From: Lachnospiraceae bacterium
Lineage (GTDB): Bacteria; Bacillota; Clostridia; Lachnospirales; Lachnospiraceae
Length of the DNA stretch: 64,000 nt
Direction of reading: 5' to 3'
NCBI GenBank assembly: GCA_022796795.1
Contig: JAAWJI010000008.1
Span: 38,263 to 102,262 of the forward strand
The notes below the pieces were generated by a model, which was not told where the DNA came from, did no database searches, and was given only the letters and a program-made list of their open reading frames with translations. Made by a program: the position numbers and the translations under genes. Below are positions 33,611 to 42,052 of this stretch, piece by piece; the stretch's first letter is position 1, and each line of letters begins with the position of its first letter.

Positions 33611-35152
33611 ATGGAGAACAGCAGGCTAAAAGTAAGGTTTGAGGACGAGCTTTATAAAAATTTGGATAAGCTGAAATCTGTATACGATTTGTCAGTATTT
33701 TGCTATGACTATTTGATTTCAGGTGTGGAGGATCAGGGACTGTTTTTGGGAGAATATGTATTTGAAAATGAGGAGGCAGGCAATTCGAATCCAAACCGGA
33801 AAAAATTAAAGAGGTTTAGCAGGGATATAGAATGCCTTCTTGAAAAGCGTGAGACAGAAGGCTGGTCTTTTTCTAAATGTATTATGGCTATTCACAAACA
33901 AATGGGGAAGCTGAAATTAGCTGATTACGGAAATGACTACTTAAATGATGCGACCATTCCCGTTTTTATGTTATTTGCCATTGACAGGTATGTGTTGGAA
34001 AAAAAGGACCGTTGCTCAGAAGATGGTCCTTTGAACAGAACGTACTGTGGGAAGTCGTATATTTATTTAAACATAGGAAATAATATCCTGGATGATGCCG
34101 CAGAAGCAAATAATTTTTCAACTATTATTTCTGGTCCTGAAATAAGAAAACAGTTGAGACATCTGATTTTTTTTGAGAAAAACCAGATGCCCTCCAAAGT
34201 GGGGATACCTAAGGTTAAGAAGCTATGTGTTACAGAGAAGCAGGAAGTCATGCAGAAGATCTTGCAGGGAAAAAAATGGAAGATAGCAGTAATTCCCTTT
34301 GGGGAAGAACACATGGTAAACTTTCCTGTTGATCAAGGAGCCTTGTTTCATGTTGCGTATCAGGAGAAGCATATAGAGAACGGCATAGGGCGGGCTTTAA
34401 ATCTGTTAGATCGCGCAATTCAGTTAAAGGCAAATGTGATTGTTTTTCCGGAATATGTCTGTTCTCAGGAGATCCAGGGCGCTATAAGGGAGCATTTGGA
34501 ATTGATCTATGAAAATGATCCGAAATGTCTGGATTCTCTGTTTCTGGTTGTGGCAGGCAGTGGATGGACCGGGGATGATAACAATGTCTGTAACATTTTT
34601 TCTTATGATGGCAGACTTTTGGGAAGGCAATATAAGTATTCCCGCTTTACGGATTTAAAATTTGAGGGAAAAGAGCTGATAGAAAATCTGAGAAATCCGG
34701 GAAAGGAAACAACCATTGTAGAGATCGATGGGGTAGGAAAGGTCTTAGTTGGAATTTGCAGAGATATCTCGGAGAGATCCTATACGAAAATGCTTGCCGA
34801 CACGTTTCATCCGCAGTTATTGCTGACGCCTGCCTGGAGCAAATCCATACGGAATGGATTTCAGGAGCAGTATCGCGATATAGCATCGGTAAACCACAGA
34901 ACTTGTTCAATTTTGTGCAACTGTTGTGAAGCCATACGTGACAGAAAGGAATTGGTTCAGATCGGAATTGCGGTCACCCCTTTTAAAGACGGGACGGTCG
35001 TAATAGGAAAGGAACATATGATTTGCCGGAGCAGGGATTGTGTAAAGGAATGTGAAAGCAGGGGATGTGTCTGTATGGTTTGTATGGACTTTAGCCAAAA
35101 GGCTGTCAGGAGAGGAGAAATGATAGGAGACAGACAATATTTTTGTGTATAG
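33611..35152 (+). CDS. Nitrilase-superfamily protein with unknown N-terminal domain
   Basis: 513 residues. Residues about 1-220 are helical and unassigned. Residues about 225-480 form a carbon-nitrogen hydrolase domain: WKIAVIPFGEEHMV opens it, the Glu of the triad is in NVIVFPEYVCSQE, the Lys in GRQYKYSRF, and the nucleophile Cys in VLVGICRDISER. All three catalytic residues are therefore present, so hydrolysis of an amide or nitrile bond, or amide transfer, is plausible. Nitrilase domains are known in defence as C-terminal parts of UG1 reverse transcriptases (DRT1), but no reverse transcriptase is here. It is first in a three-gene operon. The ribosome site is weak (AGGGAGAG about 16 bases upstream). 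Confidence 0.78.
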   Translation: MENSRLKVRFEDELYKNLDKLKSVYDLSVFCYDYLISGVEDQGLFLGEYVFENEEAGNSNPNRKKLKRFSRDIECLLEKRETEGWSFSKCIMAIHKQMGKLKLADYGNDYLNDATIPVFMLFAIDRYVLEKKDRCSEDGPLNRTYCGKSYIYLNIGNNILDDAAEANNFSTIISGPEIRKQLRHLIFFEKNQMPSKVGIPKVKKLCVTEKQEVMQKILQGKKWKIAVIPFGEEHMVNFPVDQGALFHVAYQEKHIENGIGRALNLLDRAIQLKANVIVFPEYVCSQEIQGAIREHLELIYENDPKCLDSLFLVVAGSGWTGDDNNVCNIFSYDGRLLGRQYKYSRFTDLKFEGKELIENLRNPGKETTIVEIDGVGKVLVGICRDISERSYTKMLADTFHPQLLLTPAWSKSIRNGFQEQYRDIASVNHRTCSILCNCCEAIRDRKELVQIGIAVTPFKDGTVVIGKEHMICRSRDCVKECESRGCVCMVCMDFSQKAVRRGEMIGDRQYFCV

Positions 35153-35222
35153 ACTCTTGCTTTTTCGGGCAATAAAACATATAATGGAGTAAACAATTCA
35201 TAAACAATTCAGAGGAAACAAT

Positions 35223-35954
35223 ATGAAAAAAAGATTGGAAAATATCTGTAAAGAAATATTAGGCCATTGGAAGAACCAGGGAAAACTGGAGGAGGAACAG
35301 GCCCATATTTTTTTTGATGGAATTCTGGATGTTATCATGGATGGTGAAAAGGTTCCCATATCAGACTACAGGCAGATTTCTGCCAGAGTAGAGAAAAAGT
35401 GGCAATACAGGGAGCTTGAGGATTTGTCTCTCGGGGAGGCATTCTTATACGGGAGCCTTTGGGGGGGAATCAAAATAGAGGATCTATATGAGGATCGTGT
35501 CAGACAGCAGGAGTCTATGGAAAAGCTGGTAAGCGTTTATGCGCCAAAGCAATGGCTTTTCCGGGCGATCTATTATAATCCGGGCATTCGGCACAAAGAC
35601 TTGGCAAAGAAGGGAAATCAGAGTCCTTCTCAGCTTTCCCAGCTTATGACTAGTGTGGAGAGGGAAGGTCTCATTACGTATAACCGAGTGGGGCGTGAAA
35701 AGTATTACTATCTGCAGAAAAGAGGGGATCAGCTTTACAAATTGCTGAAGGAAAGACAGGCATCCGAAGCGTTTAAACAGAAAAGAGAAAAGACTATTAT
35801 TTTTTCACCCGATAATTTGGATAATCATGAATTGAAATTAGAAAGGCGGACGGATTATAATCAGAAGCCGTCAGGATATAGAGATCTACAGTTTGGAACT
35901 ATGTTTTTAAGCAACGAAAATATTACAACCAGCATAGAGGTTGCAAATGTGTGA
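35223..35954 (+). CDS. Winged-helix protein of the nitrilase island
   Basis: 243 residues. Residues about 1-105 are helical and unassigned. Residues about 110-180 form a MarR-like winged helix: QWLFRAIYYNPGIRHKDLA, QSPSQLSQLMTSVEREGLI as the recognition helix region, and a wing NRVGREKYYYLQKRG. The last about 60 residues are polar and probably flexible. It could repress the island promoter or sense a nucleic acid or ligand. It follows the nitrilase gene by 70 bases and overlaps the next gene by 8 bases. A single helix-turn-helix flanked by unknown domains is also seen in defence-island proteins, but no specific family is recognised. Confidence 0.72.
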   Translation: MKKRLENICKEILGHWKNQGKLEEEQAHIFFDGILDVIMDGEKVPISDYRQISARVEKKWQYRELEDLSLGEAFLYGSLWGGIKIEDLYEDRVRQQESMEKLVSVYAPKQWLFRAIYYNPGIRHKDLAKKGNQSPSQLSQLMTSVEREGLITYNRVGREKYYYLQKRGDQLYKLLKERQASEAFKQKREKTIIFSPDNLDNHELKLERRTDYNQKPSGYRDLQFGTMFLSNENITTSIEVANV

Positions 35955-36633
35955 AAGGGGGCCTTGGAATATCATGCATCAGGCAGAGGGTTCAGGAACA
36001 GAGTTCCAAGAGCAGCTTTTAGATTTTTTGGGACGTGTTAAAGGCGAACAGATTGATATTGCGGCTGCCGTGTATTATATGATTCAAAAGGAAAGCAACA
36101 GGGCGGACGCTTTCCGCTTTTTTCTGGAGCATGCAGATGAGTTAGAAACAACGGGTGAGGCAGAGGCAGAAAGCGTTTTTACGGCTTCAGAAATACAGAA
36201 GCTGTCAAGGAACTGCGGACAGCTTGCGGAAGGGATTCTTGACAATGTGATTGGAAAAAATTTAGACGAAGCCGACTTTTATGCAGAGCTGTGGAAAAGA
36301 GGAATTGAGGAAAATATAAATTTGCCGGAAGAGAAGGAAAAGATATACGCGTTATACAGAATATGGACAGATGGCAGGATTCCTTATTTTAAACTGGATG
36401 AGGGCCTTCTTATGACAAATGAAAGGTTTAGGGAGATTGTTGGAGAGAAGCAATCCCAGTTAAAACAGGTACGATTTTTGTTAAATTCCAGATTCTCTCA
36501 GCGAACGCAGAGAAGCAGCCTGCTTGTAAGGATTCTGGATTCCTGTGAAACGGAGGAGGAAAAGGCGGTTATTCTGGCACAAATCCTGTTAATGGCAGAG
36601 TATAAGGCATATAAAAGAAGTACAGACAGTTAG
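35947..36633 (+). CDS. Unknown protein, third gene of the nitrilase island
   Basis: 228 residues, acidic and mostly helical, with no membrane segment, signal peptide or recognised motif. The start is set at the ATG at 35947 because AGAGG lies 6 bases before it and it overlaps the winged-helix gene by 8 bases; a second ATG at 35974 is the alternative. The C-terminal half contains WKRGIEENINLPEEKEKIYALYRIW and KQVRFLLNSRFSQRTQR, suggesting a helical-bundle fold. It is followed 20 bases later by the right-hand hairpin. Function unknown; tight coupling to the winged-helix gene suggests the products act together. Confidence 0.72.
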   Translation: MCERGPWNIMHQAEGSGTEFQEQLLDFLGRVKGEQIDIAAAVYYMIQKESNRADAFRFFLEHADELETTGEAEAESVFTASEIQKLSRNCGQLAEGILDNVIGKNLDEADFYAELWKRGIEENINLPEEKEKIYALYRIWTDGRIPYFKLDEGLLMTNERFREIVGEKQSQLKQVRFLLNSRFSQRTQRSSLLVRILDSCETEEEKAVILAQILLMAEYKAYKRSTDS

Positions 36634-36653
36634 AATAAAAAGGTATGAAAAAT

Positions 36654-36696
36654 AAATCCCTGTTGAAGCCGGGAGACCCGGTTTCAGCAGGGATTT
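36654..36696 (+). terminator. Hairpin terminator (right hairpin of the nitrilase island)
   Basis: A 20-pair stem (arms 36654-36673 and 36677-36696, two G-T pairs) around the loop AGA. It shares the outer arm AAATCCCTGTTGAA/TTTCAGCAGGGATTT with the hairpin at 33151-33202, while the inner part differs. It is followed by TTTCTATG, so termination on the plus strand is likely moderate. Confidence 0.8.
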
Positions 36697-36740
36697 CTAT
36701 GTAAAAGGTTTAAATAGATCCATAACTCGATTCACGCATA

Positions 36741-37400
36741 TCAGATAGCAGCGCCCTCACAACCCTCCACCCGCTCCAGCAAATCTGAGAGAATACACCC
36801 GGTGGTCTCAAAATGCACATAATCCGTCACAGTCTGGCGGACCAGAGCCTGGGCCTGGGCGGGGAAATCCTCGTCGGCATCCCAGAACACCAGCCGTACT
36901 GGAATCTGGGGAAAAGCCTGGAATTCAAAGGATACATCGCCCTGCTCCAGGGGAGTTCCTCCGCAGAGCCGGCAGGCCCGGTCAAGAGCCTCCAGGTTTC
37001 TGGTAAATTTTCGGGCAAAGGGTACCAGCAAAGGGTCCGGCATGGGCTGCCGGGAGCCGGAGCCGTCCAGAGAGTCATTGGACACCCAGGGGCCGTCGGA
37101 GTGGGGAAAATCTTTGGTGTAGTACAGGAGATGGTAGATGCTCATGGTCTCATTGAAATACAGTTCATCCGTCCAGGCCTGGCCGCACTCCTTTTCCAGA
37201 ATCCCATCCTGGAGCCGGAGCCGGTAGGGATTTTCGTAGTAGCTTAAGTATAGATAATCGGAATTTCTGTGAAGCCCCAGGATTTTTTGAATCCGGGAGG
37301 GATCATAGCCTGTGAACCGCGTGCGCCACTGCTGAGATACGGCTTCGTATTCGGAAAAGAGAAAGCCTCTGCTCTGAAAGGCATGGTAATTGACACTCAT
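36741..37400 (-). CDS. DUF3786-like hypothetical protein
   Basis: 219 residues. The segment FARKFTRNLEALDRACRLCGG, then GDVSFEFQAFPQIPVRLVFWDADEDFPAQAQ and a closing TDYVHFETTGCILSDLLERV, fits the DUF3786 family of anaerobes and methanogens as I know it. The function of the family is not established; it tends to occur near cobamide or redox genes in other organisms, but there is no such neighbour here. The ORF begins with GAGG upstream. It lies just outside the nitrilase island and returns to the higher-GC style of the core genome. Confidence 0.72.
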   Translation of the reverse strand: MSVNYHAFQSRGFLFSEYEAVSQQWRTRFTGYDPSRIQKILGLHRNSDYLYLSYYENPYRLRLQDGILEKECGQAWTDELYFNETMSIYHLLYYTKDFPHSDGPWVSNDSLDGSGSRQPMPDPLLVPFARKFTRNLEALDRACRLCGGTPLEQGDVSFEFQAFPQIPVRLVFWDADEDFPAQAQALVRQTVTDYVHFETTGCILSDLLERVEGCEGAAI

Positions 37401-37493
37401 GGGAACACCTCGCTTTTGCTGTTTTTCTTCATTGTAGCATAGAAAACCACAGGGGGCAAATCCTGTTTGTGGAGGAATCTTGCAGAATTATAG

Positions 37494-37522
37494 TTGTGAA
37501 GAACACCGGATTGTGCTACAAT
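37494..37522 (+). promoter_or_regulatory. Promoter of lipoprotein gene
   Basis: TTGTGA (37494-37499), 17-base spacer, TACAAT (37517-37522), about 47 bases before the start at 37569. Confidence 0.7.
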
Positions 37523-37568
37523 TCAACATATACAGAATTGTTACAGAAGAAAGAGGAGGCTGTGGGAG

Positions 37569-38231
37569 ATGAAGAGAAAATGGGGATATCTGGGTCTGAC
37601 GGTTTTGATGGGGGCCCTTTTGGCTGGCTGTCAGGAGATGCCTGAGGAGGGGAGCCGCCTTCGGCGTTATACCTATGAAGATATATACGGCGGCAATGAA
37701 TGGGAGGACGATTACAGCCAGGACGACTGGGATCAGGAGCTGGAGGATCTGATCGACCAGTATTTTTCCGGGAATCAGGGATATGGGGATGACACCTATT
37801 ACCACGAGGGAGCCATGGGGGAAACCATGGAGAATGTGTTCTTTACTTTCCGGGTGGACGACGCCTGGTTTGTGGACAGCTATGGAGGCTATGAGCCCCG
37901 GGAGGGCTGTGAGCTGGTGGATGTGCTGCTCACTATAGAGAATACCTTTGGGGAAGAGATCCCCATGTTTAATACGGATTTTCAGATCCAGTGGGGCGGA
38001 GAGGGAGACGACGATTATGAGTTTGCCCTGTCGGATTTGGCCCAGGAGAATCCAGAGATTATGCCGGATGAGTTTATGCTGGAGGACGGTGAGGAGCGCC
38101 AGTATCATCTGATCTATGAGGTGCCCGCGGGCAATATGATTTTTTCCGTTTCCTACCTGGAGGTTTTTGCAGATGACTCCGAGGGGAATGTATACTTTGT
38201 GTATTTTATGCCGGTGGACAAGACCCTGTAG
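37569..38231 (+). CDS. Predicted acidic lipoprotein
   Basis: 220 residues. The signal peptide ends in the lipobox LLAGC (cysteine about residue 21), so the mature protein is membrane-anchored outside the cell. An Asp/Glu/Tyr-rich stretch (about 40-75) is followed by a beta-rich domain (FFTFRVDDAWFVDS, LVDVLLTIENTFGEEIPMFNTDFQI) resembling DUF4352/DUF5067-type immunoglobulin-like lipoprotein domains. That assignment is tentative. It is monocistronic, with its own promoter and a strong hairpin after the stop. Function unknown. Confidence 0.82.
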   Translation: MKRKWGYLGLTVLMGALLAGCQEMPEEGSRLRRYTYEDIYGGNEWEDDYSQDDWDQELEDLIDQYFSGNQGYGDDTYYHEGAMGETMENVFFTFRVDDAWFVDSYGGYEPREGCELVDVLLTIENTFGEEIPMFNTDFQIQWGGEGDDDYEFALSDLAQENPEIMPDEFMLEDGEERQYHLIYEVPAGNMIFSVSYLEVFADDSEGNVYFVYFMPVDKTL

Positions 38232-38262
38232 GGAATACCGCATGGCAGTTGCTAAGTTTATG

Positions 38263-38308
38263 GCAGAGAGGCAAAGCCGGTTCATGGGGAATGGCTTTGT
38301 CTCTCTGC
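38263..38308. terminator. Hairpin between convergent lipoprotein and NUDIX genes
   Basis: Arms 38263-38278 and 38293-38308 pair over 16 bases with one G-T, loop 14 bases. T-runs are weak on both sides; it likely serves both convergent genes. Confidence 0.65.
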
Positions 38309-38326
38309 TTGTGGGATGAGATACGG

Positions 38327-38821
38327 TTATGAGCAGGCGGCAAACCCTTCCTCCAGAAGCTGGGCAGCCACGCTGCCTGGACGCACTCTTTTTACTGCCT
38401 CTTCAAAGGGGAACCAGCAGGCGCTGTCCACCTCGCAGGAGAGGCGGAAGTCATCTTTTTTCACACGAGCTGCAAATCCCAGCATGAGAAGGCTTTTTTG
38501 CTCCAGGGGATAGCTTCGGATAAACTGCAGGGACTGGACCGCAAGGCCCAGTTCTTCTTTTATTTCCCGGCAGGCGGAAAGCTCCGCGCTTTCTCCCGGC
38601 TTCATATAACCCGCCACACAGACATAATTTTCTGTGGAAACATAATCCTGCCGGATCAGGGCGATTTCCTTATATTCGTTTACCACCAAGTTGATGGTGC
38701 AGGTATAAAAGAAGGGAAACAGAGGCTTTTTACAGGTCTGACAATAGGGGATCATCCCTTCGTCTCCGATTTCTCTGGGAATCAGTTTTTCCCCGCAGTG
38801 GGGACAATAGGTAAAGTTCAT
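38327..38821 (-). CDS. NUDIX hydrolase with zinc ribbon
   Basis: 164 residues. The N-terminal CPHCGEKL and CQTCKKP form a four-cysteine zinc ribbon. The NUDIX box is intact: GYMKPGESAELSAC followed by REIKEELGL, matching GX5EX7REUXEEXGU. The ribbon plus NUDIX layout recalls NudC, the NAD(H) pyrophosphatase and RNA de-capping enzyme, but the protein is shorter and lacks the NudC N-terminal domain. Its substrate is a nucleoside diphosphate derivative, not otherwise predictable. AAAGGAG precedes the start. Confidence 0.88.
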   Translation of the reverse strand: MNFTYCPHCGEKLIPREIGDEGMIPYCQTCKKPLFPFFYTCTINLVVNEYKEIALIRQDYVSTENYVCVAGYMKPGESAELSACREIKEELGLAVQSLQFIRSYPLEQKSLLMLGFAARVKKDDFRLSCEVDSACWFPFEEAVKRVRPGSVAAQLLEEGFAACS

Positions 38822-38995
38822 GAGACACTCCTTTCACCGCCGCAAGGATCAGGCGGGAATTCCGCTTACTACATTCCTTTTATCGGCGGAACAGGGCAAG
38901 AATATAAGAAGGTTGACAGGCAGGCTTTTTTTGTGGAACCCCTTTTAAATTCAGGGAAAGTAGTGTATACTTGATGCGAAAGAGAGGGGAAAACC

Positions 38996-39319
38996 ATGAC
39001 CTGTAAGGAAGCAGTGCAGTATGTGATGCCTTATATTAACGAGGAGATGAGCGATAAGGAGACGGAAGCCTTTCTGGAGCATATCAAGGGCTGCAAGGAG
39101 TGCTACGAGGAACTGGAGGTTTACTACACCATCTATGCGGGCCTGGCCCAGCTGGACAGTGACAGCGACAACCTGGATATGCACAATCTGCTGGAATGTG
39201 CGCTGCAGGATTCCCGGGAGCGGGTGCGTCTTCACGCAAATTTTAATATTCTGTATGTATTGGTCCAAGTGGCGGCGGTTCTTTCCCTGATTGCCATGAT
39301 TATTGTAAAATGGAGATAG
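38996..39319 (+). CDS. Membrane-anchored zf-HC2 (anti-sigma-like) protein
   Basis: 107 residues. The N-terminal zinc-binding motif is Cys3 with His-X3-Cys-X2-Cys in EHIKGCKECYEEL, as in zinc-binding anti-sigma factors. A single C-terminal membrane helix (LYVLVQVAAVLSLIAMIIV) follows. No sigma factor gene is adjacent; polA starts three bases after its stop. It may be an orphan anti-sigma or a redox-responsive regulator. Confidence 0.8.
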   Translation: MTCKEAVQYVMPYINEEMSDKETEAFLEHIKGCKECYEELEVYYTIYAGLAQLDSDSDNLDMHNLLECALQDSRERVRLHANFNILYVLVQVAAVLSLIAMIIVKWR

Positions 39320-39322
39320 AAG

Positions 39323-41989
39323 ATGAGCGAAAAAATACTTTTGATTGACGGACATAATATCATCAACCGGGCTTTTTATGCGGTGACCACCCTGACCAAT
39401 GCAGAGGGACTTCACACCAATGCCATTTTTGGTTTTTTAAATACCATGTTTAAGATTCTGGAGGAGGAAAAGCCGGATTATTTGTGCGTGGCCTTTGATG
39501 TGAGCGCTCCTACCTTTCGCCACGAGATGTATGCCCCGTATAAGGGGACCAGAAAGCCTATGCCCCAGGAGCTGCAGGAGCAGGTGCCGGTGCTCAAGGA
39601 GCTTTTGCATGCCATGGGGATTGCAACCATGGAGAAGCCGGGGCTGGAGGCGGACGACCTGATGGGTACAGCGGCCAAGCGCAGCGAGGCCAAAGGCATG
39701 GAGGTGGTGGTGCTCTCCGGGGACAGGGACCTTCTGCAGCTGGCTACAGAGAGGATCCTGATCCGCATGCCCAAGACAAAGGGCGGCGGCTCTGAGGTGG
39801 AGGACTATTACGCCAGGGATGTGCTGGCCCGCTATCAGGTAACGCCGGAGCAGATCATTGAGCTGAAGGCCCTTATGGGGGATTCCTCAGACAATGTGCC
39901 TGGTGTGCCGGGAATTGGGGAAAAGACAGCTACCCATTTGATCGCGCAGTATGGTTCCATTGAAAATGCTTACGCCCATGTGGATGACGTGAAGCCTAAC
40001 CGGGCCAGGGAGGCTTTGCGGGAGCACTATGACATGGCAAAGCTTAGCAAGACGCTGGTCACCATCAACACAGACTGCGACTATGATTTCAGCTGGGAAG
40101 ACGCCCGGCTTGGAAATATTTATACCCAGGAAGCCTACCAGTTTTTGAAAAAGCTGAATTTTAAAAATATGCTGAGTCGTTTTGACATGGGAACGACAGT
40201 GCAAAAGCAGGAGGAAAGCTTCCGGGAGATCACGGATTTCGGGGAAGCAGATCGGATCCTTACCCAGGCGGGTTCCCAGGATCAGGCTGCCTTTTGCCTG
40301 ATTCATGAGGAGGGAGAGCTTCTTGGCATATCCCTGGCCTATGGGGAGGCAGCCTGCTATATTCCGGTGCAGGGATTTCTGACAGCCCCCTATCTGACCG
40401 GAAAGCTGGTGGAGAGCCTGAGCAGGGTTCCCCAGATTATAGGTCTGGAGATCAAGGAACAGCTGGAGGCTCTGAGCTTCTGGGCGCCAAAGGAAGCCTT
40501 TGCTAAGCTTTTGCAGAGGGAGGAGCAGTGGCGGGATACGGGCATTGCCGCCTACCTTCTCAATCCTTTAAAGAGCAGCTATACCAGCGAGGAGCTGGGA
40601 AGAGAATATTTAGGACTTCAGGTACCCTCCCGGCAGGAGCTTCTGGGAAAAGGAAAGCTAGTCCAGCTTGCAAAGGAGAAGCCAGAGGAGCTTTTGCGCC
40701 TTGCCTGCTATGAGAGCTATGTGCAGCTTCATGTGATGCCGGCGCTGGAAGAGAGACTTACAGAGAGCGGCATGTGGCAGCTGTATGCAGAAATCGAGAT
40801 GCCCCTGGTGTTTACCCTCTACCACATGGAGCGGGCGGGAATCCGGGTGGAGGCAGAGGCGCTGAAGGTATACGGGGAACAGCTTTCCGTGCGGATTCAG
40901 GAGTTGGAAGCGCTTATCTATCAGCAGGCGGGAGAGAGCTTTAACATTAATTCTCCCAAACAGCTGGGGGTGATATTATTTGAAAAAATGGGGCTTACGG
41001 GCGGCAAGAAGACGAAAACCGGCTATTCCACCTCGGCGGAGGTGCTGGAAAAGCTGGCGCCGGAATGCCCCATGGTGGCGGATATTCTGGAATACCGGCA
41101 GCTGACCAAGCTTAAGTCCACCTATGCGGACGGGCTGGCTGCCTATATTGGCGGGGACGGACGAATCCACAGCAAATTTCAGCAGACTGTGACGGCCACA
41201 GGGCGCTTAAGCAGCACGGAGCCAAACCTGCAGAATATACCCATCCGGGTGGAGCTGGGCCGGCTTATCCGCAAGGTGTTTATCCCGGAGGAGGGATTTG
41301 TGCTGCTGGATGCGGATTATTCCCAGATCGAGCTGCGTGTCCTGGCCCACATGTCCGGGGACGAGGCCCTGATCGCGGCTTATCAGGAGGCCCAGGACAT
41401 TCACCGCATGACAGCCTCCCAGGTATTCCATGTGCCCTTTGGGGAGGTGACGGATCTGCAGCGGCGCAATGCCAAGGCGGTGAACTTCGGCATTGTCTAC
41501 GGCATCAGCTCCTTCGGCCTGTCCCAGGATCTGAGCATTACCAAGAAAGAGGCCCAGGAATATATCGAGAGGTATTTCGAAACCTACCCGAAAATCAAGG
41601 AATTTTTGGACCGGCTGGTCAGGGACGGGAAAGAAAAGGGCTATGTGGAGACCATGTTCGGACGGCGCCGTCCCATGCCGGAACTGAAATCCTCCAATTT
41701 CATGCAGCGCTCCTTTGGGGAGCGGGTGGCCATGAATGCTCCTATTCAGGGAAGCGCGGCGGATATTATCAAGATTGCCATGAATCGGGTGAGCCGCAGG
41801 CTCCGGCAAGAGGGGCTTAGATCCCGGCTGATTTTGCAGGTTCACGACGAGCTTTTGGTGGAGACCTGGCAGGAGGAGCTTGACCGGGTCAGGGAGATTT
41901 TGGCCCAGGAAATGCATGGGGCAGCCAAAATGGCAGTGTCCCTGGAGATTGATATGCATGCGGGGGTAAACTGGTATGAGGCCCATTAA
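39323..41989 (+). CDS. polA: DNA polymerase I
   Basis: 888 residues. Repair and Okazaki-fragment polymerase. The N-terminal 5'-nuclease domain (1 to about 290) has LLIDGHNIINRAFYA, VVLSGDRDLLQLA and GDSSDNVPGVPGIGEKTA. The middle 3'-5' exonuclease domain (about 300-470) lacks the usual carboxylate motifs and is probably inactive, as is common in Firmicutes. The polymerase domain carries motif A (LLDADYSQIELRVLAHMSG), motif B (RRNAKAVNFGIVYGIS) and motif C (LQVHDELLVE). It is followed at once by coaE and yycJ-like genes, a conserved order. Confidence 0.97.
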   Translation: MSEKILLIDGHNIINRAFYAVTTLTNAEGLHTNAIFGFLNTMFKILEEEKPDYLCVAFDVSAPTFRHEMYAPYKGTRKPMPQELQEQVPVLKELLHAMGIATMEKPGLEADDLMGTAAKRSEAKGMEVVVLSGDRDLLQLATERILIRMPKTKGGGSEVEDYYARDVLARYQVTPEQIIELKALMGDSSDNVPGVPGIGEKTATHLIAQYGSIENAYAHVDDVKPNRAREALREHYDMAKLSKTLVTINTDCDYDFSWEDARLGNIYTQEAYQFLKKLNFKNMLSRFDMGTTVQKQEESFREITDFGEADRILTQAGSQDQAAFCLIHEEGELLGISLAYGEAACYIPVQGFLTAPYLTGKLVESLSRVPQIIGLEIKEQLEALSFWAPKEAFAKLLQREEQWRDTGIAAYLLNPLKSSYTSEELGREYLGLQVPSRQELLGKGKLVQLAKEKPEELLRLACYESYVQLHVMPALEERLTESGMWQLYAEIEMPLVFTLYHMERAGIRVEAEALKVYGEQLSVRIQELEALIYQQAGESFNINSPKQLGVILFEKMGLTGGKKTKTGYSTSAEVLEKLAPECPMVADILEYRQLTKLKSTYADGLAAYIGGDGRIHSKFQQTVTATGRLSSTEPNLQNIPIRVELGRLIRKVFIPEEGFVLLDADYSQIELRVLAHMSGDEALIAAYQEAQDIHRMTASQVFHVPFGEVTDLQRRNAKAVNFGIVYGISSFGLSQDLSITKKEAQEYIERYFETYPKIKEFLDRLVRDGKEKGYVETMFGRRRPMPELKSSNFMQRSFGERVAMNAPIQGSAADIIKIAMNRVSRRLRQEGLRSRLILQVHDELLVETWQEELDRVREILAQEMHGAAKMAVSLEIDMHAGVNWYEAH

Positions 41990-42052
41990 AGGATGGATAA
42001 AAGAAAGGTGCGGTCTGACTTGGGAGAGAAAGCCGCAAAGGAGAGGAAACGA

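Noticed and set aside
33611..35152. DRT1-type (UG1) reverse transcriptase-nitrilase defence gene
   Set aside because: Only the nitrilase half is matched; the N-terminal 220 residues show no reverse transcriptase motif such as the YxDD box, and no such gene is adjacent.
38913..38971. Promoter for the zinc-finger protein with TTGACA at 38913 and TATACT at 38966
   Set aside because: The two elements are 47 bases apart and neither has a properly spaced partner.
38996..39319. Anti-sigma/sigma pair
   Set aside because: No sigma factor gene is adjacent on either side, so only the zinc-finger membrane protein is annotated.
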